Shown: positions 51,599-61,708 of the stretch, one piece after another | Numbering within the stretch: the stretch's first letter is position 1 | Layout: every line of letters starts with the position of its first letter | Source of the DNA: JAHELQ01 sp964491915 | GTDB lineage: Bacteria; Acidobacteriota; Aminicenantia; UBA2199 | Direction: 5' to 3' | NCBI GenBank assembly: GCA_964491915.1 | Contig: CAZBHS010000017.1 | Location: 1 to 64,000 of the forward strand | DNA length: 64,000 nucleotides | Notes under the pieces: model-generated | The model's input: only the letters and a program-made list of their open reading frames with translations | Told to the model about the DNA's origin: nothing | Databases searched by the model: none | Position numbers and translations under genes: made by a program

Positions 51599-53068
51599 TC
51601 ACCGATTTTTGATATTTCCCTTTAATGTCTCAACCGCTTTCGCCGTTACCGGATCTTGCTTCAGGAATGACTTCAGCCCTTCTTCCGCCGAAAATTTGTT
51701 TGTCACTATTTCTTGTTCAATTTGAAATTCTATCTTCTCGCTGTTTTTTTCGAATTCCCTTCTATCATATTTTATCTTCTTTGAGTCCAAATAGTTTTGA
51801 AATTGTAATAGGATTTTTTTCCCGGCTTTGAATGGAAGCGTTATGTTTTTGCCAGAATCTATCATATGTCTGGAGAAATTAAAAAATATGCCTTTGGAGA
51901 GGAATTCGATAATCATTTCCGGGACCTCCTCCGCCGGGACTACGATGTCCGGTAATACGCCGCCTTCTATCTCGCGGTTGTTGTCATAGTCCTGTTGATT
52001 AAAGAAAAAAAGGTAGTCGTCAAGTTCACTGAAATCCCGTTGCAAGCATTTATTCTTGGGGGTGTAGTATTTGGCGGTGGTTAACGCCAGTCCGCTATTC
52101 AGAGCCAACGGCCGTACTGTTTCCACCAGTCCCTTCCCCCACGAACGGACGCCTACGATTTTGGCTACCTGGTGGTCCTGGAGCGCGCTGGCGACAATTT
52201 CAGATGCGCTGGCGCTTCCCCTGTTTATCAGAATTGATAGCGGCAATTCTTCATATTGGTAGTTTTTTTGCGCTCTCAGTTCCTGTTGCGCCGTTCTGCC
52301 TTTTATCGACACAATGAGTTTGTCTTTCTCCAGGAAAAAGTCGGAAACCTCCACCGCCGCGTATAGTGAACCTCCGGTGTTACCGCGTAGGTCAAGTATT
52401 AATGCTTTTATTTTTTTCTTTCTTGTTAAAAGGTCTAGTTTTTCCTTCAATTCAGACGCTGTGGTGTTACCGAATGTTCGGATGCTGATGTAGCCGATCT
52501 CCGGTTCCCATGGGAGCTGGATAGAATAGGATATGGTGTTGAGGGGGATCTCGGTGCGGGTGATTTTGAATTCCAGCGGTTGTTTCAAGCCTTCCCGGGC
52601 AATCTTTATTACCACGTCTGTTCCATTGGCGCCTCTCAAGCGCTTCATCGCGTCGTTCAGAGACATACTATCGGTTTTTTCACCATCGATTTCCGTGATA
52701 ATATCCCCGGCGCGGATACCCAATTTGTAGGCGGGAGTGTCTTTTAAAGGGGTTGCGACCGTCAATCGGTCTTCATATTTGGCGATCCGGGTACCGATTC
52801 CAAAATAATTCCCCTTCTGGTCTTCATTCATCGAGCGGTAACTTCCAGGATCCAGGAAATAGGAATGGGGGTCGAGCTTTTTTAAAATACCCCGTATGGA
52901 AGAAAATACAATTCCTTCGACATTTAATTCTCCCGGATACTGCGCTTTGATGTGCGAATAAATAGCAGCGTATTTTTTAAGTTGAATTTCCCATTTGTTT
53001 TGCGAATCGGCTATTGTCAATGAGGATAAAATGACGGCTAAAATGAAGCAGAAAGTAAATTTTCTCAT
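51599..53068 (-). CDS. Carboxyl-terminal processing protease (S41)
   Basis: About 489 residues from the ATG at 53068 (signal peptide RKFTFCFILAVILSSLTIA; frame open to 53164). N-terminal helical region, PDZ (about 85-170, GIRAGDIITEIDGEKT), then the S41 catalytic core: ILDLRGNTGGSL, Ser in LINRGSASASEIVA and Lys in GVRSWGKGLVE. C-terminal 100 residues are family tail. Periplasmic; trims or degrades envelope proteins. Weak ribosome-binding site. Confidence 0.9.
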   Translation of the reverse strand: MRKFTFCFILAVILSSLTIADSQNKWEIQLKKYAAIYSHIKAQYPGELNVEGIVFSSIRGILKKLDPHSYFLDPGSYRSMNEDQKGNYFGIGTRIAKYEDRLTVATPLKDTPAYKLGIRAGDIITEIDGEKTDSMSLNDAMKRLRGANGTDVVIKIAREGLKQPLEFKITRTEIPLNTISYSIQLPWEPEIGYISIRTFGNTTASELKEKLDLLTRKKKIKALILDLRGNTGGSLYAAVEVSDFFLEKDKLIVSIKGRTAQQELRAQKNYQYEELPLSILINRGSASASEIVASALQDHQVAKIVGVRSWGKGLVETVRPLALNSGLALTTAKYYTPKNKCLQRDFSELDDYLFFFNQQDYDNNREIEGGVLPDIVVPAEEVPEMIIEFLSKGIFFNFSRHMIDSGKNITLPFKAGKKILLQFQNYLDSKKIKYDRREFEKNSEKIEFQIEQEIVTNKFSAEEGLKSFLKQDPVTAKAVETLKGNIKNR

Positions 53069-53143
53069 GGGGTTTTTATAGCAGAATAAATGCCTTAGGT
53101 CAAACAGGCGGCCATTAAATAGATGTTTTGTATATGTTTCATG

Positions 53144-53172
53144 TTGAAAAAAATACAAAAACATAGTACAAT
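53144..53172 (+). promoter_or_regulatory. Promoter of the rplS operon
   Basis: TTGAAA (53144-53149), 17-bp spacer, TACAAT (53167-53172), 39 bases before the rplS ATG, with AGGAG as ribosome-binding site. Confidence 0.6.
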
Positions 53173-53211
53173 AGAGAACTTATTCGACACAACAATTATA
53201 GGAGATGAATA

Positions 53212-53724
53212 ATGCCGGAAGAAAAACTAGAGAAAAAAGAGGCCGATGCTCAGAATAAAGATAATGAAGCGACTTCCCAGGTGGAAAACGAAAATAAGGA
53301 GCTAGCGGCGGAAAAGACCGAGGGGCAGACTGAAAATAAGACTGAAACAAAAGAAGATACTGGAGTCGAGCGGCCGAAGGCATTCACCATCGGCGATTTG
53401 AATCAGTATGTTGACGTTCGCAAAGACCTTCCGGAAATTCGCCCGGGTGATCTTGTAAGAGTATCCTACAGGGTTATTGAAGGTGGAAAAGAGAGAATCC
53501 AGATTTTCGAAGGTTACGTGATCGGTAAAAAGAATTCTGGAATCGCGAAGACTATCACTGTCAGGAAGACTTCCTTTGGCATTGCCGTGGAACGTATTTT
53601 CCCCTTGAATTCAAAGTTAGTTCAAAAGATCGAAGTGAAGAGACATTCCAGGGTTAGAAGAGCGAAACTATATTTCCTGAGGAGCTTGAGCGGTAAAAAA
53701 GCGAGACTGAAAGAACTCAGGTAA
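53212..53724 (+). CDS. rplS: 50S ribosomal protein L19 with acidic N-terminal extension
   Basis: 170 residues, where L19 is usually about 115. Residues about 56-170 are classical L19 (FRPGDLVRV-type RPGDLVRVSYRVIEGGKERIQIFEGYVI, KTITVRKTSFGIAVERIFPLNS, SRVRRAKLYFLR). The first 55 residues are a low-complexity Glu/Lys/Asn/Thr extension that is not part of the fold. The ATG has a good site and no internal start near residue 55, so the extension appears genuine. Stop overlaps the rnhB ATG (TAATG). Confidence 0.95.
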   Translation: MPEEKLEKKEADAQNKDNEATSQVENENKELAAEKTEGQTENKTETKEDTGVERPKAFTIGDLNQYVDVRKDLPEIRPGDLVRVSYRVIEGGKERIQIFEGYVIGKKNSGIAKTITVRKTSFGIAVERIFPLNSKLVQKIEVKRHSRVRRAKLYFLRSLSGKKARLKELR

Positions 53725-54314
53725 TGTGTGATTATGAAATAGAGAGCTTGATAATTAAAGAAAAACAAGGAACGTTCGTCTGTGGTGTTGACGAAGTAGG
53801 TAGAGGAGCGTTATTCGGCCCCGTTGTTGCGGGAGCCGTTATACTGGATCCTGAAAGATTAAACTATGAAATCAAGGATTCAAAACAATTGACACATAAA
53901 AAGCGGATTAGACTTGCAGAAGAAATATACAAGCATGCGAGGGCCTTTTCTATCGGTTGGGCCTGGAATGATGAAATTGACCGTATAAATATTTTGCAAG
54001 CGACCCGAGAAGCAATGAAAATGGCTATACGGGGATTGCAAATAAGACCCGACTATGTTTTAATTGATGGTATGAGGGCTGATTTTATTGATATTTCAGG
54101 GAAAGGAGTCATCGGCGGCGACAATATCAGCCTTTCGATTGCCGCTGCTTCAATCATTGCCAAGGTATTTCGCGACCGGCTTATGGAATCATTTCACCAT
54201 TTGTTCCCCAAGTATGATTTTTGTAGCAATAAAGGCTATCCTACTAAAAAACATAAAACTATGATATCATTAGTGGGAAGAACCGTTTATCATAGAAACA
54301 GTTTTAAGGTTTAA
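53724..54314 (+). CDS. rnhB: Ribonuclease HII
   Basis: 196 residues. The catalytic carboxylates are in VCGVDEVGRGALFGP (Asp, Glu), PDYVLIDGM (Asp) and FPKYDFCSNKGYPTKKHK (Asp). Removes ribonucleotides and RNA primers from DNA. Translationally coupled to rplS, an arrangement common across bacteria. Confidence 0.95.
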   Translation: MCDYEIESLIIKEKQGTFVCGVDEVGRGALFGPVVAGAVILDPERLNYEIKDSKQLTHKKRIRLAEEIYKHARAFSIGWAWNDEIDRINILQATREAMKMAIRGLQIRPDYVLIDGMRADFIDISGKGVIGGDNISLSIAAASIIAKVFRDRLMESFHHLFPKYDFCSNKGYPTKKHKTMISLVGRTVYHRNSFKV

Positions 54315-54315
54315 T

Positions 54316-57300
54316 ATGGCTGCAGAAAACAGACTGGTGTTGTTGAAACACGCAAACAAATTGTTTCGGCAGGGAAAAGCACAGGCGGCCATCAAAGAAT
54401 ATAAAAAAGTCTTAGAAATAAAACCCGACGACCTTGAGGTCCGCAGAATTGTCGGGGACCTCGAATTGAAAGAGAGTGATGTCGCCGGAGCTGTCATTCA
54501 ATTTGAGTGGATCGCGGACTATTATCTGAAAGAGGGTTTTTTTGCCAAAGCCATTGCCATGTACAAACGGATTACCCGTATCGATCCGAATTACGAAGAA
54601 GTTTCGTTTAAGCTGGCTGATTTGTACACCAAGCAGGGATTGGTCATCGAGGCCAAGCAGATATATCTTGATCTCGCTGAAGAGTACAAACGGAAACAAA
54701 ATCATAAAAGAGCTCTGGATATGTACAAAAAAATCCTGGAGTTCGATCGCAACAATATCAAGATGCGTTTGTTGCTGGCGGATAATTATTTGCGGGAGGG
54801 ACTTGAGGATAACGCTGTCAGCGAATACATCACGGCGGCCGATATTCTTATTTATCAAAAGGATTATTCCCGGGCTGAAGAATTACTGAACGGTATTATA
54901 GTAAAATCAAAGAATGTAAAGCTAATCGAAAAATTAATTAGCTGTTACACCGCTCAAAAAAATGATCAAAAAGCGATAGATTTATTGAAATCTCTTGGCA
55001 ATGAACTCTTTTCCAATATCAATTTACTAAAGTCTCTGGGCGAACTCTATTTCCGCAACAACCTTCTGGACGACGCCGAGGAGGTTTACAAAAAAATCAC
55101 CGAACTGGATCCCGAAGAAAAAGAGGTGATTTTAAAACTTGGGAAAGTATACTTGCAACGGAAAGAGTTTGATAAGACATACGAATTGTTTCTCCCGGTG
55201 GTCGATAAATCTATCGCAGCCGAAAAGTTTGAAGAGGCGACTTCGTTATTACGCTTTATTATTGCGTCAAACAGTACGCATCTCCCGGCTTTGTTGAAAC
55301 TGGCCTCTATTTTTAAAATCAGCGGGAAGCGGAATAATCTTATCGCTCTCTATGAATCGCTTATTCCCATTTACGAAGAAAGGGATATGAAAACGGACCT
55401 GGAGGAAATCCTCGAGGAGCTTATCCAGCTTTCGGACTCTTCGTTTACCTACCAGGAACAATTGGCCAGACTCAAGGGAGAGGCGGCGGCGGCCGGCGAG
55501 GCCAGGAACGCTGAAATCGATGATAACCGCAAGGCTGAATTGATTACATTCAATCTGAGGATTGCCGTTGAGGCGCTGGAGGAAGGCGATTTTGATAAGG
55601 CCGTATCGGTCTTGAGTAAAACGCGGGATTCATTTCCCAATAATATAGAAGTGCGTTTAAGGCTCTATAATATATACCAGAAGCTCAATCGCATCGAAGA
55701 TTTGATCGACGAAGGCGTAGGGTTACTGGACCTCTACAAAGCGATGAACAATGTGGAGGAATATAACGTCCTGTTGGATAAATTGACTGAAATCAATCCT
55801 CACGACCCCCGTTTGGTCGAAATGAACGTCAATGAAAAAACAAATATCGACATTGATTTCGACCATGAAGAACTTCAAGAGCAGATGCTGGAAATCGGAG
55901 GAGATGCAAATCTGAGAGACCTTGATTTTGCTCCGATCGGCGGGCCCGAGGACGATGTGTTTGTTCTCTCTGATGATCAAAGCGTTGTATCGCCGATGCC
56001 CGATGAATCGGGGGGAGATTTTTCCAAAAGCTTCACTTCGTATCTCTCCGAACTGGATTTTTATATTAACGACGGTTATTTTGGCGATGGGCGCTGGCAA
56101 AACCGCCGCCGCCGCGATCCACGNNNNNNNNNNNNNNNCCTTTATTTTGGCGATGCGGAACGGTTGATTGACGAATTGAAGCCCCGATATCCAGGTAATG
56201 AAATGCTTCTGGAGCGTATGCAGCGATTGCAACTTCAACAAGTGGAATCGGGACGAAAGGAAGGGGGCGGCGTTCCTGGAGCCGATGATGATTCCTTCGA
56301 AATCGAAGAGAGTTCCAGCAACGAACAAACGAAGGGCTCCGATTACGAAAGCAAGAGTTTTATTGAGATTTCAGATGAAGAGGGTCGCCAATTCGATCTG
56401 GAGCCCGGCGCCTATACGGAGCATATCCCCGGGATTCCCGCCGAGGTGAGTTACGAATCCGACATCGAAGTGCTAGAGGAAGAAACGGATCATGGAAACG
56501 GCGATTTAGAACCTATTGAGCTTGACGAGGAGGATCACATTGATTTAGGTCCTCCGATGGCCGATTCCAATGCTGAAATGCAGATTGATTCCGGTAACCC
56601 GATTGACGATTCCGGCAATTCGTTCAAGGATTTTGAAGAAAATATCTCATTTGAAATAGAAGATGACAATTCCCGTAGGCCGGTGGAAAATGTACCGATC
56701 AGCGAGTTGGATAGCGATTTTTTTCAATCGGTTCCGGAAAAGAGCTTCGCTGACAGTGGCGCTGGTTCAGCAGGGAGTTCAAGCGTTGATTTTCTTGGAA
56801 TTGAAGGTATCATGGAAGAGGATACCGGAATCGGCGCCGAATCACCTTTCGCTGGGTCGGGGGAACAGGGGTTTCCCGGACTTGAGAGTGAAGACGATTT
56901 ATTGGAAGAGGACAGTTTCTTGCTGGATGTGGAGGAATACTTCGAAATTGAAAATAATGTATCCGGGGAAATACAAAGTATCGATTTCTGGATAAAAGAA
57001 CTTGAACGTCAGCGGACCTCCACAATTGAAAAAAATATGCGGGAGATTTTCCAGGAATTCAAGAAAGGGGTAGACGAGAAGATTGGCCAGGAGGATGTGG
57101 ATACCAGGTACAATTTAGGAATTGCATATAAAGAGATGGGGTTGCTTGAAGAGGCCATTCATGAATTCTTGATTTCAGCGAAACAGGCGGTGAAGTTTTT
57201 TGATTCCGCCGGGCTTTTAGGAATGTGCTTCCGGGAAAAGGGGATGTTCGACGATGCCGTCAGTTGGTTTCAGAAAGCTCTCAATACTCCCGACAGGCGG

Positions 57301-57462
57301 CAAGAGGAATATATGGCGATTAAATATGAACTGGTACTGTCATACCGGCTGAAGGAAGACGCGCAATCGGCAATGGTAATGATAGAGGAAATTCGCAGAG
57401 AAAATCCCACTTACCGTGATATTGAACGCCTTTACCTTGAGATATCCAAAAAATTCAGGTGA
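54316..57462 (+). CDS. Large TPR protein, interrupted by an assembly gap
   Basis: 1048 codons as printed. TPR array (about 1-420, for example EYKKVLEIKPDD, FAKAIAMYKRITRIDPNY, DAEEVYKKITELDPEE), a TPR-containing bridge, an acidic disordered stretch (about 650-880, very Glu/Asp/Ser-rich) and a final TPR pair (about 910-1040). 15 N lie at 56124-56138. The 14-mer TTATTTTGGCGATG occurs at 56076-56089 and 56142-56155; deleting 66 bases between equivalent positions gives a clean in-frame TPR helix (YFGDAERLIDELK) and about 1026 residues. Scaffold or regulator partner. Its stop overlaps the GTG start of the next gene by four bases, so the two are coupled. Confidence 0.85.
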   Translation: MAAENRLVLLKHANKLFRQGKAQAAIKEYKKVLEIKPDDLEVRRIVGDLELKESDVAGAVIQFEWIADYYLKEGFFAKAIAMYKRITRIDPNYEEVSFKLADLYTKQGLVIEAKQIYLDLAEEYKRKQNHKRALDMYKKILEFDRNNIKMRLLLADNYLREGLEDNAVSEYITAADILIYQKDYSRAEELLNGIIVKSKNVKLIEKLISCYTAQKNDQKAIDLLKSLGNELFSNINLLKSLGELYFRNNLLDDAEEVYKKITELDPEEKEVILKLGKVYLQRKEFDKTYELFLPVVDKSIAAEKFEEATSLLRFIIASNSTHLPALLKLASIFKISGKRNNLIALYESLIPIYEERDMKTDLEEILEELIQLSDSSFTYQEQLARLKGEAAAAGEARNAEIDDNRKAELITFNLRIAVEALEEGDFDKAVSVLSKTRDSFPNNIEVRLRLYNIYQKLNRIEDLIDEGVGLLDLYKAMNNVEEYNVLLDKLTEINPHDPRLVEMNVNEKTNIDIDFDHEELQEQMLEIGGDANLRDLDFAPIGGPEDDVFVLSDDQSVVSPMPDESGGDFSKSFTSYLSELDFYINDGYFGDGRWQNRRRRDPXXXXXXLYFGDAERLIDELKPRYPGNEMLLERMQRLQLQQVESGRKEGGGVPGADDDSFEIEESSSNEQTKGSDYESKSFIEISDEEGRQFDLEPGAYTEHIPGIPAEVSYESDIEVLEEETDHGNGDLEPIELDEEDHIDLGPPMADSNAEMQIDSGNPIDDSGNSFKDFEENISFEIEDDNSRRPVENVPISELDSDFFQSVPEKSFADSGAGSAGSSSVDFLGIEGIMEEDTGIGAESPFAGSGEQGFPGLESEDDLLEEDSFLLDVEEYFEIENNVSGEIQSIDFWIKELERQRTSTIEKNMREIFQEFKKGVDEKIGQEDVDTRYNLGIAYKEMGLLEEAIHEFLISAKQAVKFFDSAGLLGMCFREKGMFDDAVSWFQKALNTPDRRQEEYMAIKYELVLSYRLKEDAQSAMVMIEEIRRENPTYRDIERLYLEISKKFR
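56124..56138. other. Assembly gap (15 N)
   Basis: Inside the TPR gene and flanked by a 14-bp direct repeat. See that entry. Confidence 0.98.
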
Positions 57463-60400
57463 GTTCTCTTCTTAGTGATTCCCCCGATTTTCTCTCACAT
57501 CATGTTCGCCGGTTGGGACAGATAACCGGAAGAAACATATCCATTTCCCGTATTCCTTTCAGTCAGTCCAATCTGAAACGAATCGCCACGTTGTTCGACG
57601 TTTACTGCAGTTTTCTTCATAATATCGTTTTTTATACCCACAACAATTTTGAGATCTGCTATCTGGTGGAAGTCCCGGAAGATTCAATTTACGAACCCAT
57701 AGAATCTTTAAAGGATGTGAACGGTCGCTCGGTTTTATGGCAATTCACGGTTATCCGCGCGTTCGCACATGATGCCGGGTTGGATTTTATTGATTTTTCC
57801 CGGTTTCATGTTGATAAAAAAGGTCGATTGATCTTGCCGGTTTCCATTGAGACAGAGACGGTGCGCTTGCCCGGTGAATTGGTCGAGCGCTTCGAAGAAG
57901 CGGAAGCCGGTGAAGCGAGTGAAGATATTGATTTATATAGTTATCGCTTTAGCGATTTTACTTCGGGAATTTTTCAGCAATATTCATTGAATTTTTCTGA
58001 TTCCAGTCCCAATCTAAGGATAAGAATCAAAACCTCTCACTCTGCGCTTGACAGAATCATCAAGATTCAGCTCTTCCAATTGTACGCGGCGAAAGGTTCT
58101 CTTTTGCTGTTTCCGCCTGGAGATTTTCCGGGATTGGCACATTATTTGTCCCGGGTATTTGCGCTGGGAGAATGTTGGGAAGCGGATGATTTTTCCGGAT
58201 TCGCGACAGAATTCAAAAAGTATAGACACAGGACGTCCACTCAAGGAACTATTTTTATATTTGATGGCCTTGATAAAAAAACGGGAGATTTTATCAATTA
58301 TTTCCTGGATGCTTCCGGGTGCCGCGGTATTTCAATTATCTTGCTGGGGGGGAGCGATATCGAGGGCAGTGATCTCGAGTTGCGGGAAAAAGCGGTTAAT
58401 TTGATTGAAACATACTCTCCAATGAGAGTGGGTCGGCAATTAGATCCGGAGTCGGAAGAAAAAAAAATGTTGAAGATATTGTCCAATTTGGATTTCCCGG
58501 TTCATGAGAAAATGATCGGTCGTTTTTTGCCGAATCTGCCGGCTTCTGTCATAGAATCGCTGGCGGATCAAAAATTATTGTGGAGAACCAATGGATATCT
58601 CGTGTTGAACAGACATGTCTCTCAACAAAGCGAAGAGAATGCTCAAGAAGATAAAGTGTCGATTCTTGAGCAATTGACGGCGATGGATGATTCGTTGGCT
58701 TTACGATTGAATTTCCTGGCGGAATCCGGTGATTGGCGAGAATTGAAAAGGCTGTTACGGGAAAACTTATTGGAACGTATTGATCGTTTTTATTGTTCGG
58801 GCTACGTGTTGATGCATTACCGGAGTCATTTGCTGGAAGATGAAGAATTGCTGGAATTATCGGTAGAAAACATGTTCCGGGATGGAGACGATGAAAAGAT
58901 CGAACAATTATTCGACGGCCTCGATGGTGGTAAAAGCGTTGCCCTGACGTTAAAAAAGGCTCATATTCTGAAGTTCCGCAGGGATCACCAGGCAATGTAC
59001 AGACATTTGCAAAGTTTGAAAGGGGATATCCCCGAACATCTGGAAGATGAATATTTTTATTTGAATTATATATTTTACGACAAAATCTCAAAACATGAAC
59101 GGGCATTGTTTTTCCGTGAAAAAATCAAAGGGATATTCTATCGGACGTTGGCCGGCATCCAACAGAGCACGCGATACATTTACAGCGGTAGATACGACGA
59201 TGCGGAGCTGGCGTTGAACAACGCCGTCCAATACTTGAAAGAAAAAAAGTATGACCGGGATTTTTTGTACGCTCAAAGCCAGATGGCCACATTGCTCAGG
59301 CAGAAAGGGGACTCTAAAGGGGCGGAACGGATTTATCAAAACATCTGCATTCAAGCCGAGTCCTATGGGTTTCGTTTGTTGGCCGCTTATTTTTCCATTG
59401 ATCTGGGCAACCTGTATGTGTACCGTGATGATTTTGCCCCGGCTGAGTATTGGTATAAAAAATCGTTGCGGGTTTTTAAAGAGTTGAGCAATAAAAACGG
59501 CATGTACCTGGCCAAATCGAACCTGATGGATGTCTATAAGTGGAAAGGAGCTTGGCGAAAAGTCGAAAAATATTATAGATCCGTTTTGCGTTTTGATCGA
59601 GAAAAAAAACTTGTGCAAGCGACGGGGGTGGACTATTTCAATATCGCCCATCTGGAGTCGATGAAGCACAATTTCACACGAGCTCTAACTGGTGTCGAGG
59701 AGGCTCTGAAATTATTCAGAGAATGTAACAATCATTATTGTATTGTCGAAGGGGAATTATTGAAAGCGAGAATCCTCGCCTCGCTTGGCCGGCGCTACTG
59801 GCTAAAGGAACTTGACGCTTTTCGCGATGGGTTTACTCACGATCAGGGGGTTGTCGCCGGTATATTGGACATTTTACAGAAGGCGAATCTAAACGGACGG
59901 CATGGGCGTATCTTAGAAGAGATCCAGACGTGCCGGGCCAGGACGCTTACATTCGAGTTGTTCGTATTGTACATTCGCCTGTCCGGCGACAGGGGCGCCC
60001 TGGATGCGCTTAAAGAGTGTTCATTGCGGTTGAGCGACGATACTAAAAATTATTTTTACTACGAGTATTATTATATATTTTTTGAATGTGTCGAAAGAGT
60101 GGCGGATATCGACGGAGAGTCGGTCGATATTTTTAACGAGGTGTACTATTTTTTTTCCAGAAATAAACGCCGGTTATCGACTGGGATTGCCCGGATTAAG
60201 CAATACCTGGACGAAAAAGATTCATTTGAAGATATATTTCAGAGCGCCGATCTGGTGGGTGATTCCCATCGTTGGCGGGTACCGGACGATTTCTTCCGTT
60301 CGTTTCTCGCGGAGTTGAAGAAGACAATTCGGGTCGATCTGGTTAAATTGGCTGTTTATGAAAGCGGCGAGCCGGTGTTCAGGTTTTTCAATACGAATGA

Positions 60401-61610
60401 ATTTGATAATTTGACCGATGAATTAGTGGATATCGCGGTTCAGCGGGCCGAACATCTCGCTCTGGAACACGAGGATATCCTGAGGCTTTGCCGTAGTGCG
60501 GAACGCGCTTTTTACAAATATGTGTTTACGAGGGTCCTCTTGTGGAAACTGTCCGATCGGCTTTTTGGCGTGTTGGTATTGGGGTTTGCCGATGATTTAT
60601 ACCGCCATTTTGATGTGAGGGAAGGCCTGGAAACCCTATTGAGAAAATTCGCTCCTCTACTGAGCCGCTTTTATGAGACCGATTACAAATGCAAAAAAAA
60701 GCTGGCGTTTATTGTCGGTGATTCCTTCGCTATTAAAAAGTTGAAGCAGCAGATATTGAAGATCAGTAAGGTCGATTTCGCGGTATTGATAAATGGCGAG
60801 AGCGGTAGCGGGAAGGAGTTGGTGGCCAAGGGAATCCACTTACTCAGTCGCAGGGCGGCCAATCCTTTTGTCGCGGTGAACGCCGCCGCTATTCCGGAGA
60901 ATCTTCTGGAAGCGGAGTTGTTCGGTTATATGAAGGGAGCGTTCTCGGGAGCATCCGAAAATCGTGTCGGCCTTATTGAGAACGCGGATTCCGGTACGTT
61001 GTTTTTGGATGAAATCGGCGAGTTACCTCTGAAGTTGCAAGCGAAACTATTGCGGGCGCTACAGGAACGGGAAATTCGCCGGTTGGGAGCCAATGGTGTC
61101 AAAAAGATTGATATAAGACTGATATGCGCCACAAATAAAGATCTACGGCAGATGTGCAGGGACAATCAATTTAGAGAGGATCTGTTTTACCGGATCCAGG
61201 ACTTGACTGTCTCGGTTCCACCGCTCCGTGAGCGGATGGATGATATATCTATCCTCTTTCGCCATTTCCTGGAGAAATACAATTTTCCCCTTGCGGACGA
61301 AGCGGAATTTCATTCTGTGGCCGGATATTGGCAGGGGCTCGAATGGCCCGGGAATGTCCGGGAGTTGGAATCGCGAGTTCGGCGTCTCATTACTTTCTAT
61401 CCGGATTTGGGTGTGGAGGTCCCCGGGACCAAAAAGGTTGAGTTTAGTTTAAAGAACGAGCGGGAGATGTTTGAGAGGAATTTATTGTTGAAAGCGTTAA
61501 ACCTAAATGAATGGAACAAAATTAGAACCGCCGATTATCTGAAGGTTTCCCGGATGTCTTTATTTAATTTGATCAAAAAATACAATATTCGACGGATAGA
61601 TGATGAATAA
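57459..61610 (+). CDS. Giant TPR-GAF-sigma-54 activator
   Basis: 1383 residues. About 1-170: unrecognised, with a possible response-type fold. About 185-540: region with LFQLYAAKGSLLLFPPGDF and TIFIFDGLDKK, like a degenerate P-loop, then helical. About 540-850: TPR-like helices (RYDDAELALNNAVQYL, GDSKGAERIYQNI, APAEYWYKKSLRVF). About 930-1070: GAF-like (RVDLVKLAVYESGEPVFRFF, LFGVLVLGFADD). About 1085-1310: AAA+ with GESGSGKE, contact loop GAFSGA (Ser in place of Thr), GTLFLDEIGE and RIQDLTVSVPPLRER. About 1345-1383: Fis-type HTH (RTADYLKVSRMSLFNLIKKY). Target unknown. Starts with GTG, coupled to the TPR gene. Confidence 0.87.
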   Translation: MSSLLSDSPDFLSHHVRRLGQITGRNISISRIPFSQSNLKRIATLFDVYCSFLHNIVFYTHNNFEICYLVEVPEDSIYEPIESLKDVNGRSVLWQFTVIRAFAHDAGLDFIDFSRFHVDKKGRLILPVSIETETVRLPGELVERFEEAEAGEASEDIDLYSYRFSDFTSGIFQQYSLNFSDSSPNLRIRIKTSHSALDRIIKIQLFQLYAAKGSLLLFPPGDFPGLAHYLSRVFALGECWEADDFSGFATEFKKYRHRTSTQGTIFIFDGLDKKTGDFINYFLDASGCRGISIILLGGSDIEGSDLELREKAVNLIETYSPMRVGRQLDPESEEKKMLKILSNLDFPVHEKMIGRFLPNLPASVIESLADQKLLWRTNGYLVLNRHVSQQSEENAQEDKVSILEQLTAMDDSLALRLNFLAESGDWRELKRLLRENLLERIDRFYCSGYVLMHYRSHLLEDEELLELSVENMFRDGDDEKIEQLFDGLDGGKSVALTLKKAHILKFRRDHQAMYRHLQSLKGDIPEHLEDEYFYLNYIFYDKISKHERALFFREKIKGIFYRTLAGIQQSTRYIYSGRYDDAELALNNAVQYLKEKKYDRDFLYAQSQMATLLRQKGDSKGAERIYQNICIQAESYGFRLLAAYFSIDLGNLYVYRDDFAPAEYWYKKSLRVFKELSNKNGMYLAKSNLMDVYKWKGAWRKVEKYYRSVLRFDREKKLVQATGVDYFNIAHLESMKHNFTRALTGVEEALKLFRECNNHYCIVEGELLKARILASLGRRYWLKELDAFRDGFTHDQGVVAGILDILQKANLNGRHGRILEEIQTCRARTLTFELFVLYIRLSGDRGALDALKECSLRLSDDTKNYFYYEYYYIFFECVERVADIDGESVDIFNEVYYFFSRNKRRLSTGIARIKQYLDEKDSFEDIFQSADLVGDSHRWRVPDDFFRSFLAELKKTIRVDLVKLAVYESGEPVFRFFNTNEFDNLTDELVDIAVQRAEHLALEHEDILRLCRSAERAFYKYVFTRVLLWKLSDRLFGVLVLGFADDLYRHFDVREGLETLLRKFAPLLSRFYETDYKCKKKLAFIVGDSFAIKKLKQQILKISKVDFAVLINGESGSGKELVAKGIHLLSRRAANPFVAVNAAAIPENLLEAELFGYMKGAFSGASENRVGLIENADSGTLFLDEIGELPLKLQAKLLRALQEREIRRLGANGVKKIDIRLICATNKDLRQMCRDNQFREDLFYRIQDLTVSVPPLRERMDDISILFRHFLEKYNFPLADEAEFHSVAGYWQGLEWPGNVRELESRVRRLITFYPDLGVEVPGTKKVEFSLKNEREMFERNLLLKALNLNEWNKIRTADYLKVSRMSLFNLIKKYNIRRIDDE

Positions 61611-61708
61611 TTTTTTCTTTTCATGTATAATTTGGACGTACGACGGGTTAATGAATATACGAATCGAACATGTAGATGAAATAATAGAATAGGTGGTTTC
61701 TTAGGCAG

